Source: a virus. Taken from it: DNA of 29,839 bases. The first letter of the stretch is position 1; every line of letters starts with the position of its first letter. The DNA lies in IMG/VR virus record IMGVR_UViG_3300008113_000485, positions 1 through 29,839 of that record; one strand, given 5' to 3'. Positions 13,687-21,100 of this stretch are shown here, piece after piece. Under the pieces are notes generated by a model, which was not told the origin of the DNA, made no database searches, and was given only the letters and a program-made list of their open reading frames with translations. A program made the translations under genes and the position numbers.

Positions 13687-15096
13687 ATGGCCCTGGTATT
13701 AGTAGATAGAGTCAAAGTAAGAACACAAACTGCCGGAACTGGCACATTAACCTTGGGACCTGCGGTCGAAGGATTCCAAACATTTGCATCTGTAGGTACC
13801 GGTAATACTACCTATTACGCTATTGTTGACAATCGAGGCAATTGGGAAACCGGACTAGGTACATATACATTATCAAGTTCTGTACATTCTTTGGCCCGCA
13901 CTACCGTTTACAGTTCATCTAATGGCGGAGCCAAAATTAATTTTCCAGCCGGAGCAAAAAATGTATTTTCTACATACCCGGCAGCTGCCGCAACTACATT
14001 GTTTGGCGGGCCAGGCAGTGCTCCGTCGGCAGTATATGCAAACACTATCTCAGTACTAGCAGACACAGCCAATGCAACTAACTATCCCTTGTTTGTAAAC
14101 AACACAACAGGAAACTTAGCTACAAGAGTATCTACAGGATTCACATTTAATCCCTCAACTAATACATTAACTGCTGGTACTTTTTTAGGCAATGTGACCG
14201 GCAATGTGACCGGCAATGTGACCGGCAACGTAACAGGCAATGCTGGCGGCACATCATCTAGACTATCTACAGCTAGAAATATTAACGCTGTGGCGTTTGA
14301 TGGCAGTGCCGATATTACAATAACAGCCGCAGCAGGAACACTAACTGGCACAGAATTAAAATCAACTGTAGTTACCAGCAGTCTTACAAGTGTTGGTACA
14401 TTAACTAATTTGACAGTCACCAATACAATTGTTGGCAAAGCACAATCTAGTCTTGCTGCAGATGCTGTATCAACCAGTTCTACTATCAATAATGTTTCTT
14501 ATTATTTGTTAATTGCATCGGCAGTTAGCGGTAATCAGGAACCTAACACAACCTCTACGTTACGATTCAATCCGTCAACCGGAGTATTGTCAGCAACATC
14601 ATTTGCAGGTGTGTTTACAGGAAATGCTGATACTGCAACAACATTACAAACCGGTAGAAATATTAATGGTGTTAGTTTCAATGGATCTACAGATATCACA
14701 ATCGGAATGCCGGTTAGAGCATACCAAAAAACAGCAGACATAACCGGATCCGGCACCGTGGCATTTGCATCAACTGCCACAATATCAATAGGAGCAGCTT
14801 TTGGTACTATGGCAAATACTGGAATTTTTACATTTTCTCGAGCTGGTACATACCAAGTTAATGTAAACTATAATGTTAGTGCAGATCCCGATGCTTGGGG
14901 CGGTATTAACGGGACAACTGGCAATAGATACAATCAGTTTAAGAAAAATTCCACCGGCGCAGCAATTGGCAGTGTCAGTGATATTATCACAGTTAGTGCT
15001 AATGATACTTACGAATGGAAAACCAACAATCTAGTAATAGTCTACGGAAGCCCTGCTTCGACTGCCACTAAAATACAATTTGTACAACTAGGATAA
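13687..15096 (+). CDS. Tail-fibre-like protein with GNVT repeats
   Basis: I chose the ATG at 13687 (469 aa) for its spacing to TTGGAG; a GTG lies one codon earlier. The N-terminal 100 residues (VDRVKVRTQTAGTGTLTLG and LARTTVYSSSNGG) look like a virion-attachment domain. The middle has four GNVT units and then STARNINAVAFDGSADITI and TGRNINGVSFNGSTDITI, two copies of a fibre repeat widespread in phage tail fibres. The C-terminal 120 residues (FSRAGTYQVNVNYNVS to IQFVQLG) resemble a C1q/TNF-like jelly-roll tip. It is a likely trimeric fibre or host-recognition protein. Receptor and host are unknown. Confidence 0.72.
   Translation: MALVLVDRVKVRTQTAGTGTLTLGPAVEGFQTFASVGTGNTTYYAIVDNRGNWETGLGTYTLSSSVHSLARTTVYSSSNGGAKINFPAGAKNVFSTYPAAAATTLFGGPGSAPSAVYANTISVLADTANATNYPLFVNNTTGNLATRVSTGFTFNPSTNTLTAGTFLGNVTGNVTGNVTGNVTGNAGGTSSRLSTARNINAVAFDGSADITITAAAGTLTGTELKSTVVTSSLTSVGTLTNLTVTNTIVGKAQSSLAADAVSTSSTINNVSYYLLIASAVSGNQEPNTTSTLRFNPSTGVLSATSFAGVFTGNADTATTLQTGRNINGVSFNGSTDITIGMPVRAYQKTADITGSGTVAFASTATISIGAAFGTMANTGIFTFSRAGTYQVNVNYNVSADPDAWGGINGTTGNRYNQFKKNSTGAAIGSVSDIITVSANDTYEWKTNNLVIVYGSPASTATKIQFVQLG
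14188..14235 (+). repeat. 12-bp tandem repeat encoding GNVT
   Basis: Three identical units GGCAATGTGACC (14188-14223) and a fourth diverged unit (GGCAACGTAACA) lie in tandem inside the fibre gene. Unit length is a multiple of three, so slippage changes fibre length without breaking the frame. Confidence 0.9.
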
Positions 15097-15102
15097 TAAA
15101 AA

Positions 15103-16278
15103 ATGTCAGGAACTATATCAGATGATGACTTTGGGTTTGGCGGTTCGAGTCAAGGAACAGAACCAAATTATCTTGCAGCATTAGGACGCATCAGCGGTAA
15201 AGCTCTAGCTGACAATCTAGAACGCAATGGTATTGACCTAACATTTAGGAATGGTGGTAACGATCCTGATTTATTGTATCTTGATGTTACCAACAAGCGG
15301 TTAGGTATTAATAGAGAAAGTCCGACATTTTCTTTAGAAATCGTAGGTACATCTAAAGTCACTGACAGTGTGAATGTTAATGGAACATCAGCTAAAATTT
15401 CTAATATTATATTTGGAACCAACGGCACGGTGTCAACCCAAGTGGGCCCAATCAACATTATCCCAGCAGGATTGGACCCGTATATACAATACGGAAAAGT
15501 CTTAACAGACGATTTAGAAATTAATGACAACTATATTAGAGCAAATATAACCAATCAACCTGTTGAAATGTTTGCCCACGGAACTGGAATAGTAGACATC
15601 GGGTCGTCAACAACAGTTACTGGAAATTTACAAATTGTAAGAATTAGCGAAACAGAGCCCGAACTTAGTGGAAATATTACAGCAAACGGTAACGTGCAAT
15701 TCAACGGACAATTTGTAATAGGTGACAGCCCACTAGATACAGTCGCAGTACAAACTGATTTTACGCAGTCGATAATTCCAGGTGCTACTTTAACATACGA
15801 TCTAGGAGCATTGAATAAACGTTGGCGCGACATACATTTTTTATCACTACAAGGTGTTTCAAATATCAATGTTAACAATGCGTATATTGGCCAGGTGTTA
15901 ATTTCTGGAAACGGAATATCAAATTCAGTTAACAATACTGACATAATTTTTGATGCTGGCGGTGTAGGTAAATTGTCATTAGAAGATTTTGATATTATAG
16001 ATTCAGAAATTATTAATATAGCAGGAACACCTACAATTTTAGAATCTACGGGTATTGGTTATTTTGAAATTGATGATACCAATGCTATAGTTATTCCTGT
16101 GGGTTCGGATAGACAACGATCATTTACTGAAGTAGGTGAAACCCGTTGGAACACAGATCGAGGCTACCTAGAGTGTTTTGATGGTAATGTTTATCAAGTA
16201 GCATCAGGAGGCGGAGCTGTTGTAACACCAAGACTCATGGAAGAGTTTGGTAATTTATATGCCCTCGTACTAGGCTAA
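15103..16278 (+). CDS. Fibre-like virion protein, paralogue of the protein at 16399
   Basis: The 391-aa protein shares its plan with the next gene: LGRISGKALADNLERNGIDL near the start, LLYLDVTNKRLGINRESP, a series of beta repeats (GTGIVDIGSSTTVTGNLQI), YDLGALNKRWRDIHF, and a C-terminal RYNTD-like module (TRWNTDRGYLECFDG) before a helical LMEEFGNLYALVLG end. It has an extra acidic/Gly-rich N-terminal segment of about 25 residues absent from the paralogue. The conserved end (ALVLG/ALMLG) may be an interaction tag. It is likely a virion fibre or baseplate-attached component. The ribosome site is weak (GGAT). Confidence 0.68.
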   Translation: MSGTISDDDFGFGGSSQGTEPNYLAALGRISGKALADNLERNGIDLTFRNGGNDPDLLYLDVTNKRLGINRESPTFSLEIVGTSKVTDSVNVNGTSAKISNIIFGTNGTVSTQVGPINIIPAGLDPYIQYGKVLTDDLEINDNYIRANITNQPVEMFAHGTGIVDIGSSTTVTGNLQIVRISETEPELSGNITANGNVQFNGQFVIGDSPLDTVAVQTDFTQSIIPGATLTYDLGALNKRWRDIHFLSLQGVSNINVNNAYIGQVLISGNGISNSVNNTDIIFDAGGVGKLSLEDFDIIDSEIINIAGTPTILESTGIGYFEIDDTNAIVIPVGSDRQRSFTEVGETRWNTDRGYLECFDGNVYQVASGGGAVVTPRLMEEFGNLYALVLG

Positions 16279-16290
16279 ATTTCCATTAGA

Positions 16291-16298
16291 CATAAATA
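16291..16298 (+). promoter_or_regulatory. Late promoter CATAAATA
   Basis: CATAAATAC lies 12 bases after the stop of the previous gene and 100 bases before the ATG at 16399. It differs from the T4 late consensus only in the first base. Confidence 0.6.
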
Positions 16299-16398
16299 CT
16301 ATTACTGTAAAGACTGACCAAGTTTTTACGATATTCAACAGTGGTAAACCCGCTATGTAAGGTGGTTATCCGTGTAACACGGTGTCTAAGGAGAGCAC
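16299..16398 (+). other. Untranslated leader with CCGTG-TAA-CACGG hairpin
   Basis: This 100-base non-coding stretch ends in a 5-bp hairpin with a three-base loop (16370-16382), five bases before the TAAGGAG ribosome site. I see no open frame with a ribosome site in it. A stabilising 5' leader or late-mRNA regulatory element is the simplest reading. Confidence 0.4.
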
Positions 16399-17451
16399 AT
16401 GGCTATTGGTCGTATTAGCGGTCCGCTCTTAAAGCAGAATCTCATCCGAGACGGTGTGAATCTAGCCTTTGAGACCGACCTTTTATATCTTGATGTTGTA
16501 AACAGCCGAGTTGGTGTTAATACCACTTCGCCGCAACACGCCTTAGACATAGTTGGTACTGCACGTACTACAAATTTACAAGTTACAAATCAATTAAATG
16601 TTGGCAACTTTACAGTTACCGGCAACACCATTTCTAGCACATTGCCTACAATCAGTTTTGTTGCATCAGGCGGTGAAACAACAGCATATCATTCTCGATT
16701 AACAGTCGACGACATCGACATCAGAGCCAACACAATTTCTACCACAGTATCGAACGCTAATTTAGAACTTAAAGCAAACGGTACTGGAATCATTGATATT
16801 CAAAGCAGTTCTAGAATTACCGGCAATCTCACAGTTACTGGAAATATCAATGCAGGCGGCAACATTACAATTGGCGGAAATCTTATTATCGGTGACGCAC
16901 TTACTGATACTATAACAATCAATGCTAGCCTCAACAGCAGTTTAATTCCCGAAGCGTCTAATTTGTACGACCTCGGTTCTACAACTTTCAAATGGCGTAG
17001 TGTCTATGCTAATAATTTAACCACTGACAGTTTAACTTTAAATTCTTTTCAAATTGGTGATATTTCTATTACCGGTAATAGAATTAGTACTGTAACTAAT
17101 CAAGATTTAATTCTTAGCGCCAGCGGCACAGGTAGAATTTCTATTGGAAATTTTGCTATTAGAGGAAACACTATTACAAATACTGCAAATAACGCAGTTT
17201 CTGTAATTACTCATACAGGCAACGGATATCTTAAAATTAATGGCACAAATGGTTTTGTATTGCCACGTGGCGGATCAGGTGACAGACCAACACTATATGC
17301 TGTTGAGGGAATGACAAGATACAATACAGATTCAAAAGCCATTGAAATTTGGGACGGCACAACATGGGCTAGTCCGTCAGGTACATCAGGAGCGGTATCA
17401 GAAGGTTCCGCTAACGATATTTCAGTAGCATTCGCATTAATGTTAGGATAA
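16399..17451 (+). CDS. Fibre-like virion protein
   Basis: The 350-aa protein begins MAIGRISGPLLKQNLIRDG and contains LLYLDVVNSRVGVNTTSPQ, a pattern common in phage fibre and autotransporter-like chaperone-domain proteins (GIGTTSP-type). Many short beta repeats follow (TGNLTVTGNINAGGNITIGG), then YDLGSTTFKWRSVYA and the module LPRGGSGDRP followed by GMTRYNTDSKAIEIWDG, ending VAFALMLG. It is paralogous to the gene at 15103. It has a strong ribosome site and its own late promoter and leader. It is probably an abundant fibre-like virion component. Confidence 0.7.
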   Translation: MAIGRISGPLLKQNLIRDGVNLAFETDLLYLDVVNSRVGVNTTSPQHALDIVGTARTTNLQVTNQLNVGNFTVTGNTISSTLPTISFVASGGETTAYHSRLTVDDIDIRANTISTTVSNANLELKANGTGIIDIQSSSRITGNLTVTGNINAGGNITIGGNLIIGDALTDTITINASLNSSLIPEASNLYDLGSTTFKWRSVYANNLTTDSLTLNSFQIGDISITGNRISTVTNQDLILSASGTGRISIGNFAIRGNTITNTANNAVSVITHTGNGYLKINGTNGFVLPRGGSGDRPTLYAVEGMTRYNTDSKAIEIWDGTTWASPSGTSGAVSEGSANDISVAFALMLG

Positions 17452-17455
17452 GATT

Positions 17456-17791
17456 ATGCCAACCGTATTTAAACACGCACTTGAAACACAAATAGGAACA
17501 GTTCCTACAGAAGTATATACAGTGCCTATTGGATTTAGAGCAACAGTTATTGGTTGCAATTTAGCTAATGTCACAGAATATGACACTATCGTTATTGATG
17601 TGTATATTACAGAAGCAGAAACCAGTACAGCAGCATCATATATTAAAGGATTAGTTATTCCGCCTAGTACAGCAGTAAAGTTAATTACCAACGGTGAAAA
17701 ATTAATTCTAACACAGAACACAGGCATCAAAATTGTCAGCAATACAGCAGACAGTTTAGATGTAGTATTAAGTTACGTTGAAATATCATAA
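17456..17791 (+). CDS. Small beta-rich virion protein, paralogue of the protein at 12736
   Basis: The 111-aa protein starts MPTVFKHALETQIGTVP four bases after the previous stop. It has a jelly-roll-like alternation (FRATVIGCNLANVTEYDTI, VIDVYITEA, LVIPPSTAVKLITNGEKL) and no catalytic motif. The layout matches the 12736 protein, which also follows a fibre-like gene. It is probably a virion decoration or fibre-associated subunit, based on context. Confidence 0.62.
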   Translation: MPTVFKHALETQIGTVPTEVYTVPIGFRATVIGCNLANVTEYDTIVIDVYITEAETSTAASYIKGLVIPPSTAVKLITNGEKLILTQNTGIKIVSNTADSLDVVLSYVEIS

Positions 17792-17801
17792 GGAGTAAAT
17801 C

Positions 17802-18173
17802 ATGGCAGCAGGCAGCTATTACTTTGGTGAAGATCCGGATAAGCGATTAGGCGATAGTCCTAGGTATTTCTACGGTCTTAGAAAAAATGAAAACGGTAGT
17901 CTTTTTATGATTCGTAGTGATCAGTCAAAAGATAAAGAAACAGTTCAAATCAATAACTTAGGATTAGAGGACGACAACTTTAATGATTTTGAAGTTGCAG
18001 TAGACTTTACTGAAGGTGTTGACGTAAATCACAATCCAGTCTATCCAAACTTGAGATACCCGCAATATCGTTGGGACGATAGATCTATTTTTTATTATGT
18101 TAACGACGATGGCGAACTTGTTGCCCGAGTAAATAACGGCTATGCTTATCCAACCGGCATGTCAGAGGATTAA
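17802..18173 (+). CDS. Virion structural protein of aquatic T4-like phages
   Basis: The 123-aa protein contains SYYFGEDPDKRLGDSPRYFY, DQSKDKETVQINNLG, DFEVAVDFTEGVD and YPQYRWDDRSIFYYVNDDG. I recall this pattern from small structural proteins encoded just upstream of giant fibre genes in marine T4-like phages. It is acidic and aromatic-rich and lacks Cys. A strong AAGGAG ribosome site precedes it, and the next gene starts eight bases after its stop, suggesting co-expression with the adhesin. A role in attaching or folding that adhesin is a reasonable guess. Confidence 0.68.
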   Translation: MAAGSYYFGEDPDKRLGDSPRYFYGLRKNENGSLFMIRSDQSKDKETVQINNLGLEDDNFNDFEVAVDFTEGVDVNHNPVYPNLRYPQYRWDDRSIFYYVNDDGELVARVNNGYAYPTGMSED

Positions 18174-18181
18174 GATTAAAA

Positions 18182-21100
18182 ATGGCAGAATTTAAATTAA
18201 GTAGATTAAAATTTACATGGCTAGGAGCATGGAGCTCTTACGCCAGATATAATCCAGATGATATTGTTAGCTTCGGCGGACAATCATACGTTTGTTTAGA
18301 AAGTCATGCTGCGTCAAACGACTTTTATGGCGACTTAAATTATTACAACAATGACGTACCACCGTTATTGGTTCCTAAATGGGAACTAATTGCCAGCGGT
18401 AATTCGTGGCTAGGTGATTGGATTGCAAGTACATATTATCGCGTTGGCGATATAATCAAGAGAGGCGGCGCCCTTTACATCTGTACTTTTGCACATACAT
18501 CTCCAGCAGCAACTACTGGTAACTCTTCAGGCGAGCAGGCATTTTCGGTAACTGGTGTAGATGCAAGCAATGACCCAGTACAATTATGGGCTCAATATTT
18601 TTCCAGCCAATCATGGATGAAAGATTGGACAGTTACTACCTACTACAAAATCAATGACGTTGTTCGTTACGGTGGTAGAATATTTAAATGTATTTCAGCG
18701 CACACGTCAGCTGGAGATCCTAAAGACGGACTAGAAGCCAGTTTATCTGATTGGGTTACAATATCAATTGTTGATGCATGGAGAGGGAGCTGGGCGTTAG
18801 ACACCAAGTATCGATTAAACGATCTTGTTAAAGATGGCGGCAATGTATATCAGTGTGTTACACCACACGTTTCTGCAGTTGATGTTGCCATAGGGCGTGA
18901 AGGCGATGCCTCTAAATGGGCATTGTTGCACAACGGTGTTCAATATGTTGGAGTATGGTCTGGCGGAATTGCAACATACAAAATTAACGATGTTGTTAAG
19001 TACGGTTCATACTTGTATCAGTGTAGACAATTTCACACAGCCGGTACAACTTTTGATTTGTCATACTGGGAAATATATTGTCCAGGTGTACAATTTGATC
19101 AAGTATGGCAAGGTGCGGTATTAGATGGAACTACAGTAATTATACCACCAACTGTTTATCAGACAGGCGATATTGTAAAATATGGTGGAAATTTATATGT
19201 GTCGTTGCTTACAAATATAAATCAAAATCCTGCAGTTACCACAGCATGGGCAAAATTATTTGACGCTGTTCGAGTAACAGGCGAGTGGGATCAATATCAC
19301 CCTTATTTTCCAGGCGATGTTGTTCGTCGTGGGGGTAATGTATATACAGCAATATTAGACAACTTAAATCAAGATCCAGATTTTTTTAACGACGACACAA
19401 CAACAAACTCAGTTTATTGGGATTTGATCATTACTGGTAGTAAGTGGGCAGGCATATGGATCCCAGGACGTACATATGTATCAGGCGAAACTGTTGTCTG
19501 GGTATCAAGTTCATACATTTGTCAAGACAAGCATTTATCTGATCAAGGTAACAGACCTGATGACGATTACTACGAAGACGGTAGTACTATTGTAGGAAGA
19601 TATTGGTTAAAAGTTACCAATGGTAACAAAATAAATCGATTAAAGAAACGCGGAGACTTGCGTACATTTGGTCCAACACAAGATGGTAGTACTGTAGGAT
19701 ATACAACTATAGAAATTGGCACACCGGGACACGTTGCACAAGCGACTAACGGATTAGTTACTTGGCGTCCGATGTTCGAAACCCCAAAAGTGTACTATGT
19801 TGCAATGACAGGAAAAGATGATCCATTGGCTGGAACATCTCCAAATGCTCCATGGCGCACTTTACGATACGCTTTAGAAAATGTTACCGGATATGCAACT
19901 GTCAATGTTAGAACCGGAGTATTTGAAGAAGTGTTGCCATTGCGTGTTCCAGCATTTGTTGCTGTTCAAGGCGACGAACTACGATCAACAGTGATAAAGC
20001 CAGCAAATGGAATAATTGATCAAACTTATTATGATCAAATTATTGCTGCTATAGAATATATTGGTAATATATCAGAATTTGTTGTAAGAAATATACCAAT
20101 CGGAGCAGATGATCCAGTCGCTCCAACAACATTGTTGTACGGAGAAATTCCTCAAGACTTTTCAGCGGGAGCTGCAACAACAGATGAATCATTAATCATT
20201 ACTAGTTTAATTTCACAAATAGTTAATAGACTAGAAACTTTTTCATCGATATCCATTTCCGGATCAAACTCACTAACAGCAACCGCTAATCGTGTGAAAG
20301 CATACAACACGATGATAAACAACAAAGCCTTTATCAAGAACGAAGTTACTTTGTATATTGAAAGTGTGTTTATTGATTCCACCGCAGTGTCGCTTCCCGA
20401 AAGATGGAGTGATGACCTAGATCGAATTATTAATGGCATTACCTATGACATTGGATATGTTGGCAATTACAAAACTGCTGAGGCATCGACCTTCTTTGTT
20501 AATGCGTTCGACTACGGTAATAATAAAACTGAAAATATGTTTTTGTTACGTGATGGTACAGGATTACGTAACATGACATTGGTTGGGTTAGAAGGAACAC
20601 TGGGAGAGCTAAGTATCTATCTAACACGTCGCCCTTCTGCAGGTGCATATGCCAGTTTAGATCCAGGTTGGGGTCCAAGTGACTCAACAGTATGGGTAGG
20701 ATCTAAATCACCGTATATTCAAAACGTTACCACATTCGGTACAGGGTGTATTGGCCTTAAAGTCGATGGCGACATACATGGCGGTGGCAATCAAACTATT
20801 GTTTCTAACGACTTTACGCAGGTGTTATCAGACGGAATTGGTGTGTGGTGTAATGGCGCTGGACGAACTGAAGCTGTGTCAGTTTTCACTTATTACAACT
20901 ACATCAGCTATCTATGCACTGCTGGCGGAAAGATTCGTGGAACAAACGGGAATAGTTCATATGGAACATTTGGCGCTGTTTCTGAAGGATTCAGCACAAC
21001 AGAAAATCCAATTACTGCAACTGTTAATAATCGTTATTATCAAGCAGATGTTGCACAAACATTAATTGGCGCCAACGGAGACATTTTAAAAGTATTTTAT

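Noticed and set aside
14188-14247. Tandem repeat as a CRISPR-like array
   Set aside because: Units are 12 bp with no spacers and lie in frame inside a coding gene.
16279-16398. Possible tRNA or small RNA in the 120-base gap
   Set aside because: No cloverleaf could be drawn by eye; only a small hairpin near the ribosome site is visible.
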